NCBI GenBank assembly: GCA_034509425.1
Contig: JAVTVJ010000118.1
Coordinates: forward strand, 2,294,001-2,358,000
From: Eopsaltria australis
Taxonomy: Eukaryota; Chordata; Aves; Passeriformes; Petroicidae
DNA: 64,000 nucleotides
Reading direction: 5' to 3'
Part shown: in pieces, positions 27,879 to 41,400 of the stretch
Layout: every line of letters begins with the position of its first letter
Position numbering within the stretch: position 1 is the stretch's first letter
Position numbers and translations under genes: made by a program
Notes under the pieces: model-generated
What the model was told of the DNA's origin: nothing
The model's database searches: none
Seen by the model: the letters and a program-made list of their open reading frames with translations, nothing else

Positions 27879-30800
27879 CTGCAATTTACAGCCACAAAAC
27901 AGCTGGTGATAAAGTGATAAAACGACAAAATGGAAGTCCCCTGGTCTTAGGAAACTCCACCAACATGAGAAATCAGTCTTTTGGTAAAAAAGACAGTACA
28001 GACACTTTCTAACAGAAACTGCAGCACACTGAAAGAGTGAAACAAAATTGAGCAAAACAAAAATAAGCAAAACATGGTGATTTACATGTTACATATATTT
28101 ATGAAACAACTATGATAATTTCATTCCCTTGGAAGAATTCTGATTAACTAAATAATCGAATACTTTAGATAACATTGTGTTTTACATAAACAGCATTAAG
28201 AAGATTTGCAGAAATGTATACTCAATCTTCTTCAAGGCTTATTAAAATTGACCATATTTACCAACTGCTGGGCCCTGTCTGCTTCTCATTTTGCTAATCA
28301 AAATAATTTCATTGCTACCTTTTCCCTCTCTTCCTCTCTTTGTTGTATTAACCCACTGTCCTCTGCCCCATGCTTTCGTTGCAAATACCTGGATACAGAG
28401 TTTCTCGTTTTATGAAATGGGATGACATGAAAAGGCATAATGGATGCTAAATTCCTGTCCTATGCTTCTATATGATTTTTTTCAAAATATAGACTATAAA
28501 TAACAGTTACAGTAGCAAAATTTTTAGGTGACATTCTGCTTTGCAAAACGAGAACCAAAGTTCTTAATTTATAGATTGGTCATTCTCAGCTTAATTCTCT
28601 GTGTGCAGAAAATTGAACTATCCCTCTTCATGTAACTTCAGTTTATATTTTCACTGTTTGAAAATCCTAGTAATTTCTTGGAATAAGAATAAGCAAATAT
28701 CAGTCGGTTCTTTCAAGAAGCACTGTCAAACAGGTCAGTGGAGGATCAGAAAACACTTAACAAGAAAGCTGTGAACAAAAAAGTTGTTACTATTTTCCTC
28801 AAGTACCACAGAACAGACAGGAAAGGCAGAAACAGACAGAACAGAACTTGCAGGGAAGCACACCACTCTCCTACAGCCAATGAAGTATATACTTCTTCAG
28901 AAATTGAACAAAGAATAATTCATTAGAGTAAGAAAGATCTGTATTTTATTCTTAATAAAAGCAGGCTACTAAACATCTGAGATCTATAATGTCAGATTAC
29001 CTGCCCACTTGAGACTATAAAAACATTGGAAAAATGTAGCCATCAGTAATTTGCATTTCTCAGCACCCTACTGTGATTTTTTAATCACCTCAAGTTTTTA
29101 AATACTGAGAGAAAAATCTCTTTTTGGTATTTTGTTGAATTTTGTTAAGGTCACAGAAAGCTTGTTATCCTACTGTAACAGACTTTCAAAGATTTATGTG
29201 TGCTACAATAGTTAATATTTATTAATCAATTAATCAGTACAACAGAATGGAAGGCACTAGGAAATGTGGGACAGGTAGAGCAGAGATAAAGTGGTATATG
29301 CCATGCTGTAACTACATCACACTCAGCTTTTAGAGAACAGAAACAGGTTTAAAGAGAAATGCTTCAGCAGACTAAAGAGTCACAGGCTGCAGTTCTAGTC
29401 TATAGCATGGATTTAAAGGACAGTAGGTGACCTTAAGATTCTTTACAGCTTCTTCTATTCCATGGCATTTTTCACATTATAAGTGATTTTACCTTTAGGA
29501 ACCAATTCAATGACAGAGCCTGGGGACTTCCAGTTCACTTCGTCTCCACTTAAATCGGGGTCGGATAGGTGATGGCTATTATACACATTAGACTGGGAGA
29601 ACCCTCTAAATGCTTCTTGGAAGTCAGCAAAGGGGAAGGACTTTTAAAGGCTGAGTGACTTGCTGGCACAGACAATAGGACGTGGCAGGTTTTAAAAGGA
29701 TCTGGCTGCGACAGCCACAATGGCACAGTCTTACTGGGGAAAAATGAAAGGAAATTTAAAGGAAGGCAAAGAAAGGTAAGGTCAGGTAACACAAGATGGC
29801 ATTCCTTCATCCACCTCCTGTAACATTCTGAAATGTTGGTTTGACACTTGCATCTCTTGTTTTCTCAGAATTAAAATAAACAACAAAATCAAATATTGCC
29901 ACTTAAATTTCCCTGAATTTATGTACAGAACATTTCCAAGAAATATGCCTCTCATTTACTGAGATTGAGAACTTACATTCTGAGAAGACATGTAATTCTG
30001 TACTAAGCATTGGTTCAGGCTCCTCAGAAGAGTTTAATTGGCAAGATGGACGGAGAAGAACATAGAAAGCCAAAGGGCTTGATTAATCAGTGCACTGTGA
30101 GCCACTGTAGACCATGCAACACTTGCCACACCTGAGAATTTGATTCAGGGTACTATAACACCTTGACAGTAGATCAGTAGAAAAAAATTTATATGGCTAC
30201 TAAAATGTCGATTAAAAGAAATCCCAATAAGGGCATGTACATGAGAACTTTGTGGTCAAGCTGTCTTACCACACATCGATCTTTCATGGTACATTTGTGC
30301 TGAATGGCATTGGAAAGAATATTTTCAGCCACCTTTTTTTGATGTTGGGCATTGTAGCACCAGGTCTGCTCAAGGGCCTACAGATAACAATAGAAAGTTG
30401 GAAATTCTGAATTAATGCAAGTTGGCACAAACAGCTGATATAGGTAAGAAATGGAGACAAGAAATAAGGAAGTTGTACCATGATTTTTCCCCCACAAAAT
30501 AAAGATTGTTTAGGTTTTCTTATATACAGAGCATACAGTGTGTTGCAAAATCATGTGTGGGTTTGGGGACAAGGCATGAGTGACACCGTCTCATGTCTGA
30601 GTGACATTGCTAGTGTTTTGAAGAGTTGATGGTACTTTATCAGATATGCAGCTATGGAATGTCATGATTACACAGTGCAAAACACTGAGCTCTGGGAGAG
30701 CAAAGCCTGTTACTGTGCAATGTTTATCTGTTGCACTGCAGCAGTGTCTCTGGAACTGCGTGCTGTGCTGGAGAAGCAGCAGCAGACTTTAAACACCTAT

Positions 30801-33237
30801 TTCCTAAGCATTATAAAAACTAAAGCCTATCTGTCAGTGTCTGTGGCTGTGGCAGTGGCGGTGGAGCAGCCAGTGCAATATACTAGGAGACATTAAGAAC
30901 TGTCAGACTTCTAATCTGTAAAGCTGATGAACTGTATAAGGCACAATATTAAAAAGAGAGAGCTCTCTCCCAGTCTCTCAGCTGATATAAAATCTCATTT
31001 TGTCAGAAGGTTAAGTACAAGGATCAAATTAATCTCCCAGTAATTAACGGTACCTGTGTTCTCCAAAGCATCTGGAGAGAAAACCCTTGTTATATAAAAA
31101 GATAACTGTATGTCTTTTCCACAGTGAAGTTAGTAGTAAAATTGTCAGGGCTTCCCCAAAGCCAAGTATATCAAGCCCCTTCTGAAACAGCAGGAAGGCT
31201 CTAAGCCTGCAGCATCCTGTCCCAGTGCTTCACAAATGACTTCAGTCCCATTCTCCTGCAATTTTCCAGCTCTCTGACTTTTCCAGTAAGTTTGCTCTCA
31301 GAATACCTCTCTCCTTTACATGTTAAGAAAAACAAAAACTACAGAAGTTGTACTTATAAATAGTTTCCAATTAAGGTAGGTTGCCATTAGTCCAAGCAAA
31401 TCTGCTATGAACATAGCTGTTCAGTGTTCAATTTCCCTAGAAGACACGTTTTTATTATCCTTTAGCCAGCCATTTATCCTCTCATACAGACATCAGTTGC
31501 TCCAAAAGACAGGCAGAGGCCATGAGATTAAATAAAAGTGTCTCAGTAAGATATATTAATATATTCAAGATGAAGTGACACACTGGATAGGGATGCCATT
31601 TCTGTTATATAAGGACCCTTCTTAATCATTGATGGCTAACTGGTGTTTTCTGATAAGAAGTTCTTGACGTGAATAGAAGCTATTGTTGTGTTATTGCCTG
31701 GACTTCATTTTCACTGAATTTAATCCATGACAAGAGCTTTATAGGTTTGCAGCTACTGTCATCTCCTTTGTTCATATCATTGTGTTGCTTCTTTCTGTAG
31801 AAGAACAAGTTAAACAGGTCTGCTCTCCACCGGACATTGGGGAGCTAGTCCCTACTTGAATTCAGATGCCTCTGAGAGGACTCATTTGGGTGTAGCAGAC
31901 CAACATAAATTAACACAAACTTTCTGTGTCTCAATTGTGCTCTGTAGCCATTGTCAACTCCCACACTTGAACTCATACGTTTCAACATTTCTACACAGTA
32001 GCAAATGAAAACTGTAACTCACTTGAAAATTACTTTCTTCAGTTAACTCTTGTTATTAGGTTGAATCCTTTCTTCCTGCTTCCTCTAAGTTAATTCAGAA
32101 TTTTTAAATTTCTCTGCTAATCTTATTTGTTGCAATATCACATATATGTATATATCCAGCTCTTTGGTAATTTAACAATGTAGAAAAGGCTTCACTTGTG
32201 AAATTCCTGCAGAACTATATATAGCTGTATATATCACAGACAATACTATTTGGTTACTATAATGAAACTACACATACTCTTTTTATGACTATGTGCATTC
32301 CTCAAATGGTTAATAAAATATGTCATTTGAGTTTAAAAATTTGTAACTTTATTGTTCTTACAATGAAATGTTTTGGTTTTTTTTAATTTTTTTAGGTATT
32401 TAAGTGTCTGGGTATCTTATGGTGTTATATTGTTACATCAGCCAAAAGACAGAACATCATGTCCCAGTGTAGGTGAAGGACAACTGAGTGATATTCAAAG
32501 ACACAAAGTTGGTTTAAAACACTCAGTTGTTGCTAGAATAGGCTTGCATAAAGAACTGTGCAGAACTTACAGCATTTGAGTGAAAACCATGAAAAACCAG
32601 CAGTAGTAGTGATCTTAAAATATTTAGAATAAAACCTACAGTGTGAAGTATCCACTAAAAAAGAAAGGATTGCACATTCCTGAATATCTAATAATCATAC
32701 TGAACAACTGCTGCAGGAAAAATACAAGACACACTGAAACCATGCCCAGACTGCTAAAGACAGAAGTCTCATGATTGAGTTCATTATCTAGAGTAACTGC
32801 TGTGATATGAGAAACTTCCACTGAATTCAGTTCAAAAGTCAAGATTATCTGCTGAACTGTAGTAGATGAAAAAGAATTATTTTCCTGAATTCTTCATCAT
32901 CACCTTCAAAAAGGATTTATTGATCATTTGCAATGTTTTCTTGTTGTAGAAAGTCCTAAAAGGGAAAAATCTACGGCTATAGAAATTATGCTGCTAAAGT
33001 TGGAAGTGCTATAATGCAAAATTATGCCCCATATTTGGATGTCTTAGGTGATAGCAACATGGAAGAATACATATTGCTCTGCAAGAAAAATTCCATCTGT
33101 AGTAATTTGATGGAAATAATCCAGACACCTGCTAAAGATTTGTTTGAAGAATATTTACTTGCTGAATGGCCCATGTAATTTTCAGCTCATCTAAGCAGCA
33201 GCTGATGGCATGCTGAAGACAGAGGATAATGTTGGCA

Positions 33238-33305
33238 CACACACACACAAAAGAAACCTAAACCAAACCAGAAAAAAAACCAAACAAAAAACCAGCCAAA
33301 ACAAC
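33238..33305. repeat. AC repeat followed by A/C-rich tract
   Basis: Six or so AC units pass into AAACCAAACC-type low-complexity sequence. Confidence 0.85.
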
Positions 33306-35186
33306 CTGGTAATTTTCAATCTATATTAAAAGTCATTGAAAACAGAAAAGCCTTTTTTTATTGCTTGTGAAAAAAATAGTCTTGATTTTTATGTAGTGGT
33401 TTTTCATGGGTGTCAGTAAGAGATTAAGAACACCCTTTCAGTTAATCAATTTATCAGTTAAGAACACCCTCAGGAACAAAGCAGAAACACTTTGCCAAAG
33501 ATAGCAAAACCCAAAGAGAAACCTATTCAGAACTGTGTTTTGTATTTTGATTGTTTTTTTCCTGTCCTTCAGGAATGCATTTTATTAACAGAAAATAAAT
33601 TGAGGACAATAGTTTTCCTCTTTCATAAAGAGGATGCAATTTTTCTGAGTGAAAAGAACAGATCTGTAAGATTCAGAGAGCAATTTTTCTGATGCTAAAA
33701 AAACATATGGGACAAAGATGCAATGGAAGTACTAAGAAATTTCTGCAAATATCTTTAGACAAGTTGGTGTCAGCCAAAACAAAACCCATCCCCAGGAACT
33801 TTTTATAAATTATTTTCTTCACAAAGTTTTCAAAATTTGGATGTCAGAAAAATAAGCTGTTGACACATGGAATGCTAGTGAAGTACTCAAAATCATTAAT
33901 ATGAAAATTACTACCATGCCTAACCTTTAAATTACCAGATGTACATCTAAAACCAAAGAAATAACTGTTCAAAGTTACTTTAAAAGTAAAAAATAGAAAT
34001 TTTGTAACTGCAGTTGCCTGAAATATTGTGCTGTGCCAAAGAATACTGAATAATCTCTTTCTTTACTTTAAAAAGTCACAGAAAAAGATGAATTACTGGT
34101 CCTTGCAAGTGTCTTAGCTAGTTGAATTATTTTATTTTTTCTTTATTTTTATAAAGGTATTAGGCCACTTAGACAATCTTTTGAAAAAAAAAATCCATTT
34201 TGAAAATGTATTCAGTTAAGCATAAACAACAAAGGACTTACTTTTATGAGACTAAGAAATTTGAGTTGAAGAAAATAAACGTTTGCAAGTAATTTGGCAC
34301 AAAAAAATCAGTATCAGGCAGTCCTAAATATTAAAAAAAAACCAAAACAGAATGACTGAAATTTGGTTTTATTGTAAAGATGTATGTGCAGTTTGGCATC
34401 TAAAATATGAGACAGCCATTTTTGTCCCCGTGTAAGAAAAATGCATGTCTTTTCCAGAATATGAAACTAGTAAAATATTACAAACTATGTTAAACCATAA
34501 ATTTGCAATTTTCCTGATAATCAGCAAACAATGTAAAAATCCTTCAAAATACTGAATTAAAAATCTTAGTGCTAAAAGGACATAGCATAGAATGTCCTCT
34601 TACAGATGATCAGCAGGGACTCTGGTACAAATTAAAAATTTGTTCTTAAGAACATTTCTAGAAGTATATTTTCTCTTTCACATGGACTTGTTCAAGGTAA
34701 TGGTATTTCAGAGAAATTCAGCAGTCCTCCAGTTTGGACCTTTATGCAAAAATCAAACTTGATTTCACAGCTCCCCAGTCAGCAAAAATGTCTGAATTTG
34801 AAAAGAGGAGTTTTAGTAAAGTAATGGGAATATATTCTTGTTTTGGTTATATGCAAAATGGATGTAGAAATCTCCAGCTAGTCTTCAGATGACAGTAAGT
34901 GATGGAAAAAGGAAAGAATCCTGACTATCTCTCATAATTTTCAGCTTAAAAATGCATGTGTATGGTGCAGTGAAAAACAGGCCTTACCCTTAAGAACTGC
35001 AATAACCTGCTAGAATCTCCTTCCTCTAAAAAACAAGAACAGAAAAGGATGTCCTGGGGATGCAGATGAGATGAATATGCTTTAACTGTTCCTTATACAG
35101 ACCTTAGATGGAAATACCAGCATCATTTTCATAAAAGGCTACCTAGGTCTGTCATTTGATTAATACAAAATAATTTTGGAATTTTC

Positions 35187-35345
35187 AGGGTTTGTTTGTT
35201 GGGGCTTTTTGGGGTTTTACTAGGACTTTTTGGTGTTTGTTTTTAGGTTGGTTTTTTTGAGGGGGATTTGTTTGTTCGGGGGTTTTCGTGGTTTTGTTTG
35301 TTTGTGGTTTTGTTGTTGTTGTTGGGTTTTTTGGGTTTTTTTTAA
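35187..35345. repeat. T/G-rich low-complexity tract
   Basis: A strand-asymmetric stretch of T and G with repeated GTTTGTTTG, TTGGGGTTTT and GTTGTTGTTG words and several runs of three or more G. It lies in the last STS intron. Confidence 0.9.
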
Positions 35346-37994
35346 TTAAGGATTCAATCATTGAATTAGTGCACAGGAGGTCTGGCTAGTGCCTCCCATG
35401 CTGCAGCCATATTCCTGCCCCTTAGCCTGCAATCTAAACCAGGATAAAGGGAAGTGAAAATAAAACAAAAAGCAGAAATCAAAAAGAAAGGTCTGCATTT
35501 CAACTTAAATAACTGCAATAATAAGTTTATGTTCTTGCTATGATAAGGAGTAGAGTTAGTATTTTTTTAAAGGACAGTATTTAATTTCTTTTCATTCCCT
35601 TCATTTCTCTCTCTCTCTCTCCCATAATAAGTAGGGGAATGCTGGTAGGGAATGGAGCACTGCAAATCTCAGGGTATAAATAGCTCTGCCTGAGACTAAC
35701 AATAACTCTGCTGCCACTGACACAGAGCAGAGCAAAGGCAAGAAAATACTGTAACAGCATTTGTCATGCTTGTCAGGGGGAACACTTTCCTACCTAAAAT
35801 ATTGTGAGCAGAAATGTGTATCAGATGATTAGGTCAATTTTCTTGAGCTTGATATAAACCGTTTCATGGTGTCTGTTCATGCTAGAAATGCTCTTCTTGC
35901 CTTTGACAGTCATGTTATTTCACACTTATCAAATAATATGTCCATAACTGTGTCACCCAAATTCAACTGCAGCTGCTCTGATATGAGGCTCAAGATAGCA
36001 AATTAAAACTCTTAATGAGATAGTTTAGGTAAATGACACTTGATGTTTGTTTTGCTTCCTCCAGTGCTGTGGTTGAAACACTGAACACAAACAAGGGATC
36101 TGGGAGATGATTTGAGATTTTTGGAAGCTTTTCTTAATTGTGGTGCCTCCATGACATGGGGAAGATTAGGTAGAGAGAGGGAAAAACATGGAGTGAAGAT
36201 GATGCTCATAAAGCAAGTTAGGAAGCAGGGAAACAAAATATCTTCAGTAATAAAGTAGATGAAAAGGTTGCAATGGACTACAGTGAGAAACAGCAAAAAG
36301 TGATTCAGATGTTTCATGCAGAGCAAAAAGATATTTTTTTTTGATATCATCAAAAAGAAAATCAGAAGTAAAGAAAGAAGCTGCAAAGATCTTTAAAAAA
36401 ATCATCAACAAAAAATCCAGTTCCAAACCCACTTCTAAAATAGAAGGCTTCTCTAGAGAGAACAGTGGAAGTGAGGGAACTTGTGAGACTGAAAAACAAA
36501 AGGCAAATGACTGAAAAACCCTCATGAGGGTCAGAGTTCATTACAGCTTCTGCAGTTGCAGAAGGGAAAGACACACAAGGGTTTGATCAATTAAGAGGAT
36601 CAAAAGGGGTTTCACTATCAGTGAGGCTAGAAGCTCAGAAATAAGGAGAGAAAGGGGAATAAACATATAGGAGAAGGATGAAAGCACTGTAAAAGGACAC
36701 AGTTGAGAGGGCAGAAAGGAGCTGCTCTCTGTCCAGCAAAAATGTTTTAAAAGTAATGTGAAGACTCATGAATTATTACTGAAGGAAAAGTGAATTTTCT
36801 CCCATGACCTACATACTATGAATCAGATACTTGACACTAAGTCCTTCAGTGGAGAACAAACACTAATCCATATCACACTGACACTTCAATGTTTTTCATG
36901 AATGGCAGCACTCAAATCCAGAAAAGTAGTCTGCAGCATTTGTCTTCTACTGTTGAGGAAACCTCAAGAAACAACCTTGCTGCAAACTATAACATGCAAA
37001 TGTCTAAATATCAGTAAAAGATATGTCTGTGTATCTATGGAAACTTGTTACTTATTGCTACAAGTTTTCATGCAATTTCTTTGATAGAATACTTTGCCAC
37101 TGTGTTGCTATTAAGACAAAGTCTGGCGACGAGGAATGAGGTTTAAATGAGACTTAATGAAGTTTTTTTAAGGGATTATGTGGAGAGACATCTATGCTTC
37201 CACAATAAGAGCTGACCCATCACCACCACCACCTGTAAGAAAAATTAAAAAGATTCTCAGAGAGCTGATAGCTAACAGAAAATGTAAATGACAGTTTTTG
37301 TCTTAGGTTAAAAGGAAAATTGAACAAGCAAAGTGAGTGGTGCTTTCTTAATTAGATTTTAAAGATATTTATGACCATGCCACTCAAGTCAGGATTTGCA
37401 TTTTGTATCTTTCTGACCATTCTTGTCAGTTCTTTCATGACACAAATGCATGGATAAAATGTTGGTTTGTGTTCCAAAATCAATTCACTCTTTTCATTTT
37501 ATTGCACATTCTACAATCTATATTTGTAGACAGGTCCTTTTTAGAATCTTTGCTGATTTAAAAGAAAAAATTACACTAAATAAATTCCCTGAGTCTAAAA
37601 TTCCCAGTCAACTTCAGAAGACTCCCATAGTGTTCGTCCTGTCACTTAGCACAATCATACTATTTTTCAGAATGTGGAAAAGGTAGCAAGGCATCTCCAC
37701 TTTTAAATTCATGTTACTAGAATAGGATTCATTGCCCATCACTTTGCTGCTACTTAGTATTCAATCTGACAATCTGGTCACCTCACCTAATTTTGGATCA
37801 CTGCAACCAACATGCAGGTCTTTATGTAAGTTGGTTACCAGCCTATACTTACCTGCCTCTTAACTTTGTTAGAGGTGTTTAGGGTGAAAAGAGTTCTGCT
37901 TGTTTCTCTTCTGATGAGCAAATTGCTCAGGTTAGCTCAGCTGTAGGCATCTACACTGTAGACATGTACATGTTGTCATCACCATCCTCAGAGT

Positions 37995-38440
37995 GTGCTA
38001 AAAAACCAAGGAGTTAAGAGTCTTGAGGGCACCAAAAAGCCTCACTGGCCCTGCCCAGCCCTCGAGTGGACCCTCATCAATGCACCCTGCCATGGACCAG
38101 GATTCCATTCCAGCTCAGCCCAAGGCCATCAGTCCCTGCCTGAGTGGTGCAGCAGTGGCCTGTTCCCAGCCCTGTCTCCAGATGTCCCTAGGCTACAGCC
38201 TTCCTTCCAGCTCTGTCTGTGCTCTCATCTCCTCCTGCTCCTGACTGGACTCCCTGGGTGGACCTTGAACTCGACTCACCACTTTGCGAAGACTGGGGCT
38301 GTTGTGTAGTCTGTTACCAGCACCCAGCTCTGCTCATTCTACTCAGGTGCTGGAAGACATTGCTCTGTCAGTAAAGCCACTGTCAGCATGGGGGTAACTC
38401 ACAGTTCTGTTGGACTTACCTTCAGGATGAAGTGTCACCC
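37995..38440 (+). mobile_element. GC-rich patch, possible old LTR fragment
   Basis: This patch is markedly richer in G and C than the flanks and holds LTR-like sequence: GGACTCCCTGGGTGGACCTT, TCTGTTACCAGCACCCAGCT, and an AGTAAA (variant polyadenylation signal) in GTCAGTAAAGCCACTGTCAG. The order is reminiscent of songbird ERVL LTRs, but I cannot place either boundary or find a target duplication. The 104-residue open frame over it has no recognisable domain and looks incidental. It could instead be another decayed repeat. Confidence 0.35.
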
Positions 38441-41400
38441 CACTTAGAAAGCTGAACTTGTCACTCCAGTATTCTCTAGTCTACCCTCAATTTTGTTTAA
38501 AGATCAAATATCTATCTACAAGGTGCTGTTGCTTATGAAAATCCCACAGTGTTCATCCATAGGGTGTTAAAAACTTCCTCCTCTCACATACATGTAAAAC
38601 CCACATATTTCACTGACATGGCCAGAAAAGGGAGAGGTTTGCCTTCCTTGTTCTTGTACATTACTTCTGCATAATTTTTTAAAATGAGTCTTACTTATCC
38701 TAATGATCATTCAATGACCTTTGAAATACATCACCAACTACAGTACATCTACTTCAACACTGCTTACGAGATGCTGTATCTTGCTCATACAAATGTACAG
38801 TTTCTTCTGTTCCAGTTGTAGAAAATAAGAACAAAATCTCATTTCAGGTATTTCAAGTTAATTTTCTTTTTGTCATCTAATTCATCCCCCTGCCACTGCA
38901 CAGTTTTTCTCTACAATATATTTTCTAAGAGCTCTCTTGATGTATGGTGTCTTCTATTGTAACTTTTGTGCTACTATCATTCATTTCCTTTATTGCAGAA
39001 GACAAAGACATTTTATTGGCATGCTCCTTTCACTTGATGTTTTATCTACTAACTTTTTCAAATACAAATCTTTCACAAACTTTTCCTGGAGTTTAAATAA
39101 GGATTTTGGTATAGATGACTGTCTCACAGCTCATTTGGTTTGCCCCATCCCTCAATTACCTGTTGCATTGTCTATTCTAAATTCCATTTCTACACCTTTT
39201 GTAGAGTTGTGGTGCACTGAAGTGAATGTTAAAATCCCTGTGAATTTATTGATGATATAATCTTGTTTGCTTTCAGTTCAACAAAGTATTTCCACATTAG
39301 CTTAAAATAATAACTGTGCTTAAATTTTGCAAAGTACAATGCATTCTATGTCTAAAGCTGCTCTGTGCTTAACTAATAGTTTAAGCAAGGACCTGCATAT
39401 GCTGCACAAGTTCCATCAAATCTCCTACTTCAAACTCTTTGACGAAAAATAATGAATAAATTATTTTCTGGCCATCTGTGCTATTGCTTAAAGAAACAGT
39501 TAATAAAACCAGTTTTACTTCTTTGCAACACTGATATATATTAATGGATATACTGTGAGGAATTTATTTAATGTTGTCTCAAGGTCTATAGGAAGAAGCA
39601 AGCTGAATCAAGTTTTACCAAGACTAACTGCCCTGTTCAAAGGACAACTCTACCTTGCAGAAAAATCAGTGTTCAGTATTCACATTTTACCTCCCTGAAG
39701 GTTAAAGTCATATCTGCTTAGGAATATCCTCTGCCTCCAAACATACATTCATCAGTTACTCAGCATCTCAGTGATAACATCTTGTTGCCTTTTCTTCTTC
39801 TGGCATATCCATGTATATGCACACATGGCATGCTACTTTATAGATCCAGGTAAATCCAGGTGGTTTTGAGCTATGTGATGCAGGAACCTGGGTGCAGCAT
39901 TTGAAAAAAGCCCTTCCCAGCTCTTGGGCCTCCTGGAGAGATTCATCAGCATAGGATAGTCCTACACAATGCCCACAGTGCTCAGCTGAGATGTAATCAG
40001 CTATGGAGCGAGTTCATCTCAAACTAGAAGAATGCAGCAATGGACCTCGGGAACTCCAGTCACCATCCTTCATTCTCCATATTTTCTTACAGATTTTTTT
40101 GCTATATTTTCCTACAGATTTTTGTGTAAAAAACACAAAAATGCTAGAACTTCAGGCAGTGTTCGATATCTTTCCTAAAAATTACTTAAAACTTCTCTCC
40201 AATAATTTTCATGGGTCACAAAGGGCAAGGGGTTTTGATGATACATGAGTGGCAAAAGGAATTACTGGTGGGGTTTCTTTTCCCTCCAGTTTCTGGAGCA
40301 CAGCTGAAGGAGGGTTGATAGATCACTCCTGAGAATGAGGTGGTAGAGACCATGTTTGTTGCCTCCAGCGTGATCTTTTATTTTTTACTAACTCTATAAT
40401 TCAATGCAATAACTCTAACAAGCCTCAAATTATCTTTGAAGAGGGCATTTACCTCATAAACTTAATCCAACACCTATTATTATTTCTTGTGGCACTATGA
40501 GGTCCAAGATATGTTAAGCAAGACAATTACAAAGACTAGTTAAACAAAGAAAGCTTTATCCTTGAGCATGAAATTCTATATCTTTTTACTGGTCTAAGAG
40601 TATGTTGCCATACATTATGGTTTCCTTTAAGGGCTCTAATCCTTTATTTTAAGAAGTGATATAAATAAATATAATATAAAATTGTTTGCAGTCTGAAGTC
40701 ATTCAGTTACACATTGTACCTTCTCAGAACTACTGAAAGTGCTTTTGGCATTACATGACAGATATAAATTTTATATATACCCTCCCTCCTCACTGCAGTT
40801 AAGTGTGATGACAGGATATTGTGAAACAGAAACATCTGCATACTGGTAGTTGTTTTTGCACTGTTGAATCTTACATTAAATTTTTAATTCATAGTTTTGC
40901 AAACAGCCTCCATCTCTCAATTTTAGCTGGTTTCTTTGTCAAAATATTCCCTATAAAATCTGTGACAGTAGTAATGGCAACAAGAAAGACTACTATATGT
41001 TTTTCTATTTTATTCACTACCACGGCACCTTCTAAGCATTTTTATGTTATTCTTCACAAGGCAAATAACCTTACACAAATTCCTCATCCATTGCAATGGA
41101 AAAGAAAATGGATTACACGAATGATTTTCAGCTGTAAACCAGGTTTGGTTTAGCATTCAGCAGTAGCTTGTGGTAATCCTCCCTTCATACCATAGTGCAC
41201 TGCATGCTGACACTTACCTCAATTTCATCTTGTGATTAATTAAAACACACTTTCTCTAACATTTCTGAAGAAGTCTCTAACTAGCTGTCATTTACCCTGA
41301 ACGTGTCCAAGATTAAACTCTCTCTTAAACTCTTTGCTGATACCCAGAGGGAATTCCTAACTGAGGTCTTGGCACTTAGACTCTGTAGACATAAAAAGGA

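Noticed and set aside
36012..36574. Overlapping hydrophobic minus-strand frames of 70-124 residues
   Set aside because: The frames arise from purine-rich sequence (AG-rich on the plus strand) and show no membrane-protein family features.
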